From Spirosoma fluviale (GTDB lineage: Bacteria > Bacteroidota > Bacteroidia > Cytophagales > Spirosomataceae), in contig CAMCYZ010000006.1 of assembly GCA_945885545.1 (NCBI GenBank), positions 1 through 44,365 of the forward strand: 44,365 bases of DNA, in the 5' to 3' direction. The position numbers and the translations under genes are program-made. The notes beneath the pieces are model-generated. The model searched no databases and was not told where the DNA came from. It saw only the letters and a program-made list of their open reading frames with translations. Positions 1 to 8,566 of the stretch are shown here, in pieces. How positions within the stretch are numbered: position 1 is the first letter of the stretch; each line of letters opens with the position of its first letter.

Positions 1-149
1 TAGGACTATTAGAATCTGAAACCAGAATGAAAAAAGTAAGTAACTTTGAAAATCTTCAGAAAATGCAAAAGAAAATAAAGTCAGAAATAGAAAACAGAAT
101 CAATTCAAGTAAAATCTCTTAAATTTCAACTAAGTTTGGAACAATCTCC
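1..149 (+). mobile_element. Probable insertion-sequence 3' end (left copy of a 149-bp inverted repeat)
   Basis: These 149 bases are an exact reverse complement of positions 44217-44365; identity stops abruptly at 149/150. An open frame enters from outside at position 3 and ends at a TAA at 120-122. Its 39 visible codons form a Lys/Glu-rich tail (starting GLLESETRMKK). Only 27 bp separate the stop from the boundary, as expected for a transposase stop followed by a terminal inverted repeat. Read inward from the boundary, the end starts GGAGATTGTTCCAAACTT, loosely like IS1-family ends (GG..AT....CCAACTTA), but the family is not certain. The rest of the element lies outside the window. Confidence 0.6.
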
Positions 150-331
150 AAAAGGTTCCTAACATAAATATACGATATTAAAGTTATAAAACTTTTACCG
201 TTTTTCTTTAAGTACACGACAAAAACATATCAAACGTTAAAGACAAAAAATATAGCCTAAATAAAATCTGTAGTACACAAATAAAAATAAGGGCCCCACA
301 ACTACCTATTATTAAAAGACTTAAAATCTAA

Positions 332-597
332 TTTTACGCAATAAAGGCAAAAAAATGCTTCGGATTTGAGCCTGAGGTTACTGCCAAAATATCAGGGATA
401 AAAGGAATCAGAATCTACGAAGTAGACATTCCGTATTATAACAGAACCTATGAAGAAGGTAAAAAAACAATTGGAAAGACGATTTCAGAGCCCTCCACTG
501 CATTCTACGAACGGTTTCTTCAAAGGAGCTTGAGGATTTTCAAGGTTTCGACAATTTTGCTTTCAACTCCTCTTTTGTGAGATTTACAGTTTTTTAG
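332..597 (+). pseudogene. Family 2 glycosyltransferase C-terminal remnant, frameshifted
   Basis: The frame from 332 reads CFGFEPEVTAKISGIKGIR and then IYEVDIPYYNRTYEEGKK. This is the characteristic C-terminal catalytic part of DPM1-like GT2 enzymes (FGFEPE..AK, RTYEEGKKI.W.DG). At the A-run around 461-468 the homology moves to another frame, which continues NWKDDFRALHCILRTVS and stops at TAG 595-597. A single frameshift therefore separates two halves of the same motif block. The N-terminal catalytic half and any start are absent; a stop sits at 329-331. It is a decayed fragment close to the IS-like end. Nothing gene-like was seen in 150-331 or 598-807. Confidence 0.72.
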
Positions 598-807
598 AGA
601 TTTCTTTGTTTACTAAAGATGAAATTACTTTTTATCCATAGGTTCAATTATTTCTATTGGAATCTTCCATTAAAAATCCTGAAAACCACCTCCTCTCAAC
701 CTGCAATTTTATCCACTTATATAATTGCAACTATTCGATCGTTGTTTTCATCTTTGATTTGATATATATTTACCTCATATTCATTTCTAATCTAAAAGCT
801 ATTTATT

Positions 808-2448
808 TTGAAAAGACGAGATTTCCTTCAATTATCAGGTCTTGGCATGGGTGCGGCCATGCTGCCCAATATTCCTGTTATGGGAAACAATGTTTCCTAT
901 GAAGCCCTACTCAATGGCTCCATGGATGTAGCCGTAAAAAAACGCCTGGCAGATGCGGCCCTAAATGCTGCCAAATCAAAAGGAGCCACTTATACCGACA
1001 TCCGTATTGGTAGATACCTTAACCAATTTGTGGTTACAAGAGAAGACAAAGTGCAAAATATCGTTAACACCGAATCTTATGGCGTAGGTGTAAGAGTAAT
1101 TGCCGATGGCTGCTGGGGTTTTGCGGCTGTAGTAGATGCCAAATCAGAAGCCGACACTGCTCGTGCTGCTGAAGAGGCCGTAGCCATAGCAAAAGCCAAT
1201 GCCAAACTAATGAAGGAGCCTGTTAGCTTAGCACCCCAAAAAGGTTTTGGTCAGGTCAGTTGGAAAACACCTATCATTAAAAATGCATTTGAGGTACCTA
1301 TCCAAGAAAAAGTGGATCTACTTCTCGGCGTAAACGACGCCGCCATGAAAAATGGAGCAAACTATGTTAATTCTATCCTATTCTTGGTAAATGAACAAAA
1401 GTATTTTGCCTCCTCAGATGGTAGCTATGTAGACCAAGACATTCACCGTACCTGGCCCATTTTCAACGTAACTTGTATTGACCCAAAATCAGGCAAATTT
1501 GAAACCCGCGATGCTCTCAGTGCCCCTATGGGAATGGGCTATGAATACCTACAAACCAACCCGAAAGATAAAATAACTGGAATAACCACCAGATACAATA
1601 AAGGCTATGATATGCTTGAAGATGCCATAGCTGCTGCTCAACAAGCCAAGGCTAAACTCTCTGCCAAGTCTGTCGAGGCAGGTAAATATGATTTGGTTTT
1701 AGACCCTTCTCACCTCTGGTTGACCATCCATGAGTCAGTTGGACACCCACTTGAGCTCGACAGGGTATTGGGCTATGAAGCTAACTTTGCAGGAACATCC
1801 TTTGCTACCTTGGATAAGTGGCAATCCAAAAACTTCAACTATGGCAGCAAGGAGGTTACACTTTTTGCCGACAAAACCCAGGTTGGTTCATTAGGTGCAG
1901 TTGGTTGGGACGACGAGGGTGTTAAAACCAAACAATGGGATTTAATAAAAGATGGCACGCTTGTAAATTATCAAGCCATTCGTGACCAAGCCCACATCAT
2001 TGGCGAAACAGAATCGCACGGCTGTTGCTATGCAGACAGCTGGTCGTCCGTACAGTTTCAGCGTATGGCCAACGTTTCTTTGGCTCCTGGCAAAACGCCT
2101 CTTTCGGTAGAAGAAATGATAAAAGACGTAAAAAAAGGAATTTATATCATAGGTGATGGCTCGTTTTCGATTGATCAGCAACGCTATAACTTCCAGTTTG
2201 GCGGTCAGTTATACTACGAAATCAAAGATGGGAAAATTGGCGAAATGCTGAAAGACGTTGCATATCAGTCTAATACACAGGAATTTTGGAATTCTTGCAG
2301 TAAAATCTGTGACGATAGAGACTATCGTTTGGGTGGTTCATTTTTTGATGGGAAAGGCCAACCGTCTCAATCAAGTGCCGTTTCACACGGTAGTTCTACA
2401 GCAAGATTTGACGGCGTAAATGTTATTAATACAGGAAGGAAGATTTAA
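808..2448 (+). CDS. tldD: TldD-family metalloprotease with Tat signal peptide
   Basis: A 546-aa member of the TldD/PmbA (peptidase U62) family. In E. coli the TldD/TldE pair unfolds and degrades peptides such as microcin B17 precursor and CcdA, with TldD carrying the zinc site. That site is visible here as HExxxH at residues 308-313 (HESVGH). The N-terminus starts with RR in KRRDFLQLSGLGMGAA, a twin-arginine signal, so unlike the cytoplasmic E. coli protein this copy is probably exported folded. Tat-tagged TldD copies are common in Bacteroidota. The start is TTG at 808: it is the only start giving the whole Tat motif, and the next ATG (M14) would destroy it. A TldE-like partner follows 217 bp downstream on the same strand. 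Confidence 0.9.
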   Translation: MKRRDFLQLSGLGMGAAMLPNIPVMGNNVSYEALLNGSMDVAVKKRLADAALNAAKSKGATYTDIRIGRYLNQFVVTREDKVQNIVNTESYGVGVRVIADGCWGFAAVVDAKSEADTARAAEEAVAIAKANAKLMKEPVSLAPQKGFGQVSWKTPIIKNAFEVPIQEKVDLLLGVNDAAMKNGANYVNSILFLVNEQKYFASSDGSYVDQDIHRTWPIFNVTCIDPKSGKFETRDALSAPMGMGYEYLQTNPKDKITGITTRYNKGYDMLEDAIAAAQQAKAKLSAKSVEAGKYDLVLDPSHLWLTIHESVGHPLELDRVLGYEANFAGTSFATLDKWQSKNFNYGSKEVTLFADKTQVGSLGAVGWDDEGVKTKQWDLIKDGTLVNYQAIRDQAHIIGETESHGCCYADSWSSVQFQRMANVSLAPGKTPLSVEEMIKDVKKGIYIIGDGSFSIDQQRYNFQFGGQLYYEIKDGKIGEMLKDVAYQSNTQEFWNSCSKICDDRDYRLGGSFFDGKGQPSQSSAVSHGSSTARFDGVNVINTGRKI

Positions 2449-2577
2449 TTAGTTAATTGTAAGTTATTCAGTGAATCAAAAGTTCAAACTAATTTAACAA
2501 AAAACCGAAAATTCGCAGCATTTGGAATTTTGATTATTCAAATCCTAAGTTTAAAATCATCAAAAAAGAACAAAACA

Positions 2578-2660
2578 AATGAAACATTCATGACTTAGTC
2601 TTTAGACACACAGAGAAATGCTTATTTCTTAGCGTCTTTGCGACTTTGCGGTAAACTATA
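2578..2660 (+). repeat. Dispersed intergenic repeat, copy A
   Basis: An approximately 80-bp sequence between tldD and its partner gene recurs at 27597-27678 in inverted orientation (near identical over most of its length) and, more diverged, at 19888-19960. Shared blocks are ATGAAAC, CTTAG, TTTAGACACA, GAAATG-TTATTTCTTAG, and a tail of CTTTGCG-like heptamers. The GAAATNNTTATTTC part is a near-palindrome able to form a small hairpin. It ends five bases before the ATG at 2666, so it probably forms part of that gene's leader. No ORF is present; it looks like a non-coding dispersed element. Confidence 0.7.
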
Positions 2661-2665
2661 AACAT

Positions 2666-4003
2666 ATGAAAATAATATTAACAGAAGAAGAAGCCAAGGC
2701 CTTGCTAACCAAAATTCTGAGCTACTCCAAAGCAGACGAATGTATCATAAATATATCTGGCGAACAACGAGGCAATATCCGTTATGCCAGAAACGAAGTA
2801 TCCACAGCTGGTGGATTAACTAACAAAAACATAGCCGTAACCTCCGCATTTGGCAATAAAGTGGGCTCTGCATCTATTGATGAGTTCGACGATGCCTCTC
2901 TCGAGAAAGTCGTAAAAAGAGCTGAAGAATTAGCAAAACTAGCCCCTGAAAATCCAGAATACGAAGGCCTCGTAGACCCACAAACCTACATGAAAGCCAA
3001 TGGGTATTTTGAGTCAACAGCCACCATAAATCCCGACAAAAGAGCCTCCAAAGTGGCACAGAGTTTGGAATTGTGCCGAAATGAGAAACTTGTAGGTGCG
3101 GGATTTCTAGAAGACCAACATGGCTACACGGCCATCATGAATTCAAAAGGTTTATTTGCCTACTACGCCTCCACCAACGTAAACTTCTCACTTACAGTAA
3201 GAACCGAAGACGGCAAAGGCTCCGGCTATGTTGCAAAAGGCTATAGCGATTTCAATAAATTGGACACTGCCGCTGCTACAAAAGTGGCCCTCCAAAAAGC
3301 CAAGGCATCGGCAAGTGCACAAGCCATAGAACCAGGCAAATATACCGTTATTCTGGAGCCTACTGCGGCCGCAGTTTTACTAGAAAATATTTTCTTCGGT
3401 ATGGATGCCCGCAGTGCTGACGAGGGGCGTTCGTTTTTCAGTAAACCAGGCGGCAAAACCAAACTTGGTGAAAAAATAGTGGACGAAGCCGTCACTTTTT
3501 ACTCCGACCCAAACCATCCCGAACTCCCAGCCTCGCCGTGGTCTGCTGATGGCCAAGCCCAACAAAAACTCAAATGGATAGACAAAGGAGTGGTTAAAAA
3601 TTTGGCCTATTCTATTTTCTGGGCCAAAGAAAAAGGTGTAAAACCCGTACCCTTTCCCAACAACATGATCATGGATGGAGGAAAAGCAAGTTTGGAAGAA
3701 ATGATAAAAAGCACCAAAAGAGGCATATTGGTAACTAAACTTTGGTATATCCGCCCGGTTGACCCTCAAACGCTCTTGTTAACAGGCCTTACCCGCGACG
3801 GAACTTTTTATATTGAAAACGGCAAAATAAAGCATCCCATCAAAAACTTGAGGTTTAATGAAAGTCCGATCATTATGCTAAATAACTTAGAAACCCTCGG
3901 TGTTTCTGAAAGAGTAGTGAGTACAGAATCAAATCAAAACTACATGATTCCTCCGATGAAAATCAGAGAATTTACTTTCTCAAGCTTGAGCGATGCGGTA
4001 TAA
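2666..4003 (+). CDS. pmbA: PmbA/TldE-like partner of TldD
   Basis: A 445-aa TldD/PmbA-family protein without the HExxxH zinc motif, which makes it the TldE/PmbA (non-zinc) subunit expected to form a heterodimer with the upstream TldD. Family features include the N-terminal strand with IRYARNEVSTAGG, the middle EPGKYTVILEPTAAAVLLENI segment (where TldD has its zinc helix), and the C-terminal glycine-rich part with TKRGILVTKLWYIRPVDP. No signal peptide is apparent, in contrast to the Tat-tagged TldD, so whether the two meet in the same compartment is open. The start is ATG 2666, directly after repeat copy A. An intrinsic terminator follows within 60 bp, closing the unit. Confidence 0.85.
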   Translation: MKIILTEEEAKALLTKILSYSKADECIINISGEQRGNIRYARNEVSTAGGLTNKNIAVTSAFGNKVGSASIDEFDDASLEKVVKRAEELAKLAPENPEYEGLVDPQTYMKANGYFESTATINPDKRASKVAQSLELCRNEKLVGAGFLEDQHGYTAIMNSKGLFAYYASTNVNFSLTVRTEDGKGSGYVAKGYSDFNKLDTAAATKVALQKAKASASAQAIEPGKYTVILEPTAAAVLLENIFFGMDARSADEGRSFFSKPGGKTKLGEKIVDEAVTFYSDPNHPELPASPWSADGQAQQKLKWIDKGVVKNLAYSIFWAKEKGVKPVPFPNNMIMDGGKASLEEMIKSTKRGILVTKLWYIRPVDPQTLLLTGLTRDGTFYIENGKIKHPIKNLRFNESPIIMLNNLETLGVSERVVSTESNQNYMIPPMKIREFTFSSLSDAV

Positions 4004-4031
4004 GATACTCTAAAATTATCTTTTAATATGG

Positions 4032-4059
4032 GCAAGACTTTTTCAAGTCTTGCTTTTTT
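4032..4059 (+). terminator. Intrinsic terminator after the TldD/PmbA pair
   Basis: A perfect 9-bp stem GCAAGACTT (4032-4040) and AAGTCTTGC (4045-4053) with a TTTC loop is followed by six T residues (4054-4059). It lies 29 bp past the pmbA stop. Confidence 0.85.
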
Positions 4060-4175
4060 GTTTCTAAAAAATATATTATTTACTCATTTAATGATAATTT
4101 AGTCAATAGATTCAAAAAAAACTTAACTAATTAAATCTAAGATTAGTATTTTTAAAATCAAAACAAAAGTATTGA

Positions 4176-5897
4176 ATGTACAAAGTCCTAGTGTTGCTCA
4201 TCCTATTCTTTCAAATGGCTATTGCCCAAACGCCCATCCATGACCTCAACAAAAAACTAGGGAAAGGCATAAACATGGGTAATATGTTTGAGGCACCATC
4301 AGAAACCGAATGGGGAAATCCGTTTAAGGATGACTATTTCAAGCGAATTTCATCCTTGGGATTTAATCACGTAAGAATCCCTATCAGGTGGGATGTGCCG
4401 GAAAGATGCCAACAAAACGAGCCGTACACCATTAACGCTACCTTTCTAGAAAGGATTAAAACTGTTGTAGATTTGGCAAAAAAAGAAAACCTTTTGGTAA
4501 TAATAAACATGCACCACCACGAGGCCATCTTTGTAAATCCCGATGCCCAAAAAGCAAAATTCATAAGCCAATGGAATCAAATCGCCACCTTTTTTAAAGA
4601 TTATGATTCAAACCTATTGTTTGAAGTCATGAACGAACCTAATACAAACCTAACGCCCGAAAAATGGAACACTTTTTTTGCTGATGCCTTAAAAGAAATT
4701 CGAAAAACTAATCCCAAGAGAGGAGTTTTAATGGGAACCGCCAATTGGGGCGGCCTGAGCGGTGTATCATCTTTAAAAATACCTACTGACAATAATCTCA
4801 TCCTTACCATACACTATTATGACCCGTTTAATTTCACCCATCAAGGTGCCGAATGGGTAGAAAATTCCAAACCATGGCTGGGCACAAAATGGGAAAATAC
4901 CAACTTAGAAAGGGATGAAATAATCGGACAGTTTAAATATTTAAAAGAATTCGCCAATCAAAATAACCTTCCGATTCATATTGGAGAATTCGGGGCGTAT
5001 TCTAAAGCCGACTTAGACAGCAGGGTACTTTGGACTAACTTTCTTGCTCGATGGCTTGAACAACAAGGCTTTAGCTGGGCATATTGGGAATTTAGTGCTG
5101 GTTTCGGAATCTACAACCCTGCAAATGGCCAATATCTACAACCGCTTTTGGATGCTTTGATAAAAAACCCAATTTCAGCTGCTAAAGAAATCAAAACCAA
5201 CACCATTTACGAAAGCAACTTCAGCACAAATACTAACAACTGGAATTTAAATGTTCAATCCTCGGCCACTGCAAACTTCGTTTTAAAAGAAAACGCTGCT
5301 AATATTGAGATAAAAAAAGCTTCGACAGACGGTTGGCATGTACAATTTGTAAAAAATGACATTCCGCTAAAAAAAGGCAAAAGATACTTGGTTAGATTTG
5401 AAGCAAAGGCCGATGCCGACATAAGCATAACCAACTACATTGGTCAAGCCTCAGGTAGTTATGGTGCCTACTCGGGTTATAAAGGTTTTACCGTCACCCG
5501 AACCGAGTCAAATTTCACCTACAGTTTTGTTATGAATTCTGCCGATGACCCCAAAGCCAGAATAGTCTTCGATCTTGGACTAAAAACCGGAAATATATTT
5601 TTTAAAAACATAAAAATAGAAGAGGTTCAAGGGGATGAAAGTATTCTATTATCAAACACCAAGGAAAAAAGAATATCTGTTTTCCCTAATCCTGTTTTGG
5701 AAGAATTAAATTTGACCGAAATTTCTGGTTTCCATAAAGCCATCATTTTTGACCAATTAGGAAGAAAAATAATTCAAAAAGACATTTCAAACCTAAAATC
5801 AACAAAACTTGACACAAAATCGCTGCCTCAAGGCATATATTATTTGTACCTGCTGGGTTCAAAAGAATCAGAGAGCCATAAACTGATTAAAAACTAA
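4176..5897 (+). CDS. Secreted GH5 family endoglucanase-like enzyme with T9SS tail
   Basis: A 573-aa secreted glycoside hydrolase. A signal peptide (about 1-17, ending AIA|Q) leads into a GH5 (cellulase family) barrel at about 20-330. The acid/base Glu is E154 in FEVMNEPN and the nucleophile is E271 in IHIGEFG; HHHEA and the Trp-rich AYWEFSAGFGIY near the barrel end fit the family. Residues about 345-490 form a beta-rich segment resembling a CBM4/9-type carbohydrate-binding module. The last 76 residues (from about 498, VFPNP ... LPQGIYYLYL) are a T9SS type A sorting domain, so the enzyme should be exported by T9SS and released or anchored at the surface. Activity is likely on a beta-linked glucan or mannan; the subfamily cannot be fixed from sequence reading. 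It stands alone between a terminator and the DUF4159 operon. Confidence 0.88.
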   Translation: MYKVLVLLILFFQMAIAQTPIHDLNKKLGKGINMGNMFEAPSETEWGNPFKDDYFKRISSLGFNHVRIPIRWDVPERCQQNEPYTINATFLERIKTVVDLAKKENLLVIINMHHHEAIFVNPDAQKAKFISQWNQIATFFKDYDSNLLFEVMNEPNTNLTPEKWNTFFADALKEIRKTNPKRGVLMGTANWGGLSGVSSLKIPTDNNLILTIHYYDPFNFTHQGAEWVENSKPWLGTKWENTNLERDEIIGQFKYLKEFANQNNLPIHIGEFGAYSKADLDSRVLWTNFLARWLEQQGFSWAYWEFSAGFGIYNPANGQYLQPLLDALIKNPISAAKEIKTNTIYESNFSTNTNNWNLNVQSSATANFVLKENAANIEIKKASTDGWHVQFVKNDIPLKKGKRYLVRFEAKADADISITNYIGQASGSYGAYSGYKGFTVTRTESNFTYSFVMNSADDPKARIVFDLGLKTGNIFFKNIKIEEVQGDESILLSNTKEKRISVFPNPVLEELNLTEISGFHKAIIFDQLGRKIIQKDISNLKSTKLDTKSLPQGIYYLYLLGSKESESHKLIKN

Positions 5898-6082
5898 ATA
5901 AATGCACTACCGTTGTATAATGCATCTTTGCTTTTTTCAAAGTGAAGCCTTGAAATTTCCATAAAAAAACAACAAAAAATAGAATTTGTCGTCATTTAGA
6001 CTGCATTGGTCAAGTTTTTTGCCAAAAAATGAGCCTTTTTGTGTAAATTGGGTAGTTTTTTAATTCAACTGAAAAAGCAAAC

Positions 6083-6697
6083 TTGAAACCTTTCGTATTT
6101 ACACGTATTCAATATAACTCCGGCGACTGGGATACCGACCAACGTATGCCCAGCAACCTATTGAATTCGCTGGTCGAATACACCACCATACCCATCGACG
6201 AAAAAGAAAGAACCATCTTCCTGACCGACAAAAACCTTTTCAGAAGTCCTATTTGCTACCTGAGTGGCCATAAATTGGTGGAATTTTCGAGTCTTGAAAG
6301 GGATAACTTGCAAAAGTACGTTCAAAACGGCGGTTTTCTGTTTGTAGATGATTGCAATCACGACATCGACGGACTTTTTGCCAAATCCTTCGAGCAGGAA
6401 ATCGGGCGAGTTTTTGGACAAAAGGCACTGCAAAAGATTCCGAATACACATCAAATCTATAAGTCATTTTTTGAGTTCGAAGGTCCGCCTACCACCAGTT
6501 TTGAACTCAACGGCTGGGGTGATGACCTCGTTCATGACTACTTAAAGGCCGTTACTGTAAATGGTAGAATTGGAATTTTGTATTCCAATAAAGACTACGG
6601 CTGCGAATGGGATTATGACTTTAGAAACAAACGCTGGCTGGCGGAAGACAATACCAAATTTGGGGTAAACATCATCAATTATGCATTAACACATTAG
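6083..6697 (+). CDS. DUF4159 domain protein, first gene of the MoxR/Bat-like operon
   Basis: A 204-aa protein matching the DUF4159 pattern: FTRIQYNSGDWDTDQ at the N-terminus, then a flavodoxin/GATase-like core with GGFLFVDDCNH, and a closing segment with WDYDFRN and FGVNIINYALTH. The biochemical role is unknown. DUF4159 proteins in Bacteroidota are regularly found next to MoxR ATPases and DUF58/BatA genes, and that arrangement is seen here: MoxR follows after 6 bp. There is no signal peptide, so it is probably cytoplasmic. The start is TTG at 6083; no in-frame ATG lies upstream, and this start places the conserved FxRIxY segment directly at the N-terminus. Confidence 0.85.
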   Translation: MKPFVFTRIQYNSGDWDTDQRMPSNLLNSLVEYTTIPIDEKERTIFLTDKNLFRSPICYLSGHKLVEFSSLERDNLQKYVQNGGFLFVDDCNHDIDGLFAKSFEQEIGRVFGQKALQKIPNTHQIYKSFFEFEGPPTTSFELNGWGDDLVHDYLKAVTVNGRIGILYSNKDYGCEWDYDFRNKRWLAEDNTKFGVNIINYALTH

Positions 6698-6703
6698 AAT
6701 AAA

Positions 6704-7675
6704 TTGGAAACCAAAGAACAATACAAAGCACTCGTAGAGAAATTACCACTTCTCAAAAAAGAAATTGCCAAAGTAATAGTTGGCCAAAATGAGGTTATTG
6801 AAGAAATATTAATTGCATTTTTAGCTGGTGGGCACTGCTTGCTCGAAGGTGTGCCAGGACTCGCCAAAACATTGATGGTGAAGACTATATCTGAAGCCTT
6901 AGAAATGGATTTCAAAAGGATTCAGTTCACACCTGACCTTATGCCAGGAGATATAATCGGTACTGAAATATTGGAAGAAGACCACGATACAGGCAAGAAA
7001 TTCTTCAAATTCAATAAAGGTCCATTGTTTGCCAACATAGTTTTAGCCGATGAAATTAATCGTACGCCACCAAAAACGCAAGCGGCCCTTTTGGAGGCTA
7101 TGCAAGAATATAAAGTGACTTATGGGGGTGTAAATTACGATTTGGACAAGCCTTTTTTGATCATCGCTACCCAAAATCCCATCGAGCAATCTGGAACATA
7201 TCCATTGCCCGAAGCTCAATTGGATAGGTTTTTACTATTCATTAAACTTTACTACCCGTCTGAAAACGAAGAACTTGAAGTTTTAAAATCGACAACTGCC
7301 GAGCGTAAAAACAAAATTGAAAGCGTATTCGATGGTCAGGACATTATAGCCCTCCAAAAACTAACCCGCCAAGTACATATAGACGAAAGCCTAATCGTAG
7401 AAGTTAATAATTTGGTCAGAAATTCACGCCCACAGAACAGCACTTCGGAGTTTGTCAAAAAATGGTGTGAATGGGGAGCCGGCCCACGTGCTGGTCAGGC
7501 ATTGATACTTTGTGCCAAAGCCCGAGCGATTATAAAAGGTAGATTCTCGGTAATTCCAGAGGATATTCATACGCTGGCATATCCAGTTTTACGCCATAGA
7601 ATTTCTCTAAACTTCCGTGCCGAAGCCGAAGGAGTTAGTACAGATGATGTGGTAAAAAGTTTATTAAAATCTTAA
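6704..7675 (+). CDS. MoxR family AAA+ ATPase
   Basis: A 323-aa MoxR-type AAA+ ATPase. Walker A is GVPGLAKT (K55), Walker B is IVLADEINR (D116, E117), sensor 1 is ATQNP (N158), and the C-terminal lid contains GAGPRAGQALILCAKARA, a MoxR signature. MoxR proteins act as chaperone-like motors for VWA-domain partners; the DUF58 protein encoded next is the expected partner. It starts with TTG at 6704, six bases after the DUF4159 stop, indicating one transcript. The length is normal for the family. Membership is clear, but the process served in this organism (envelope stress or cofactor insertion) is inferred only from relatives. Confidence 0.95.
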   Translation: METKEQYKALVEKLPLLKKEIAKVIVGQNEVIEEILIAFLAGGHCLLEGVPGLAKTLMVKTISEALEMDFKRIQFTPDLMPGDIIGTEILEEDHDTGKKFFKFNKGPLFANIVLADEINRTPPKTQAALLEAMQEYKVTYGGVNYDLDKPFLIIATQNPIEQSGTYPLPEAQLDRFLLFIKLYYPSENEELEVLKSTTAERKNKIESVFDGQDIIALQKLTRQVHIDESLIVEVNNLVRNSRPQNSTSEFVKKWCEWGAGPRAGQALILCAKARAIIKGRFSVIPEDIHTLAYPVLRHRISLNFRAEAEGVSTDDVVKSLLKS

Positions 7676-7699
7676 GAAATCCATTTTACGATAGCATAA

Positions 7700-8566
7700 A
7701 TGTCGCTTGCCCAAGACCTCATAAAAGTCAATAACCTACAGCTCGCCGCCAAACTGGTGAGCGACAAAGTAGTGCTTGGGCTTCACAATAGCAAAAGATC
7801 AGGCACTGGGGCGGAGTTTGAGCAATACCGACATTACAGGCCGGGCGACGACCCCAAAAGTATCGATTGGAAACTGTTTGCACGTACTGAAAAACACCAA
7901 GTGAGAGAGTCAGCCACCGAAAGTACACTCGTTATAAATTTTATCATAGACCTTTCGGGTTCCATGAATTATAGTGAAAATGGCGTTTCAAGATTATATT
8001 TTGCCAAAATACTTCTGGCATCATTTGCCTATTTAGGTTTTAAGCAAAATGATGAAATGAATCTCTTCGCATTAAAAAACGGTAAATTGGAATTGTTAGC
8101 AAGTCAAGGAAAACAGAGTTTCCAGAAAATCTTGTATGGCTTAGAGAACGCCAAAGCCGAAGGAAACTGGAACTTTGAAAAAATAAATTTCCCTGAGTTT
8201 CAGTCCAAAAATAAGGAATTGCTGATTTTGGCTTCTGATTTTTTTCAAACCGACAACGAATTCTACGAACTCATTAATCGTTGGTCAAGACCCGGAAAGC
8301 AAATACTTCTTTATCAAATATTGGGCGAAAAAGAAGTTCGCTTCGATTGGGATGGGGTTATAAAATTCAGGGATTTAGAAACTGGAAAAGAAAAGGAACT
8401 CAGTCCTGAAGAAACCAAAAATGCTTATTTGAAATCATTCAACGAGTATCTCAACCAACTCGAAAATGAGCTAAAAATTGAAAATGTACATTTCTATAGA
8501 TTTCAACTCCATGATTCCATAGCAGCAGTCCTGAAAAACTCACTAAAAATGCTAAAATGGAGCTAA
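7700..8566 (+). CDS. DUF58 domain protein (VWA-like, MoxR partner)
   Basis: A 288-aa DUF58 protein. The DUF58 signature YRPGDDPKSIDWK lies at about 46-58, followed by a von Willebrand A-like fold with a MIDAS motif DLSGSM (D84, S86, S88). This metal site is intact, so it can probably bind a ligand or partner through Mg2+. It lies 24 bp after the MoxR gene, and its end overlaps the start of the BatA-like gene by 10 bp, so translation is likely coupled. Like other DUF58 proteins in this context it has no membrane segment and probably works at the inner face of the membrane with MoxR and the following membrane proteins. Confidence 0.92.
   Translation: MSLAQDLIKVNNLQLAAKLVSDKVVLGLHNSKRSGTGAEFEQYRHYRPGDDPKSIDWKLFARTEKHQVRESATESTLVINFIIDLSGSMNYSENGVSRLYFAKILLASFAYLGFKQNDEMNLFALKNGKLELLASQGKQSFQKILYGLENAKAEGNWNFEKINFPEFQSKNKELLILASDFFQTDNEFYELINRWSRPGKQILLYQILGEKEVRFDWDGVIKFRDLETGKEKELSPEETKNAYLKSFNEYLNQLENELKIENVHFYRFQLHDSIAAVLKNSLKMLKWS

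Noticed and set aside
657-902. 81-codon open frame before tldD
   Set aside because: It overlaps the Tat-signal region of tldD in another frame and has no recognisable motif; treated as a shadow.
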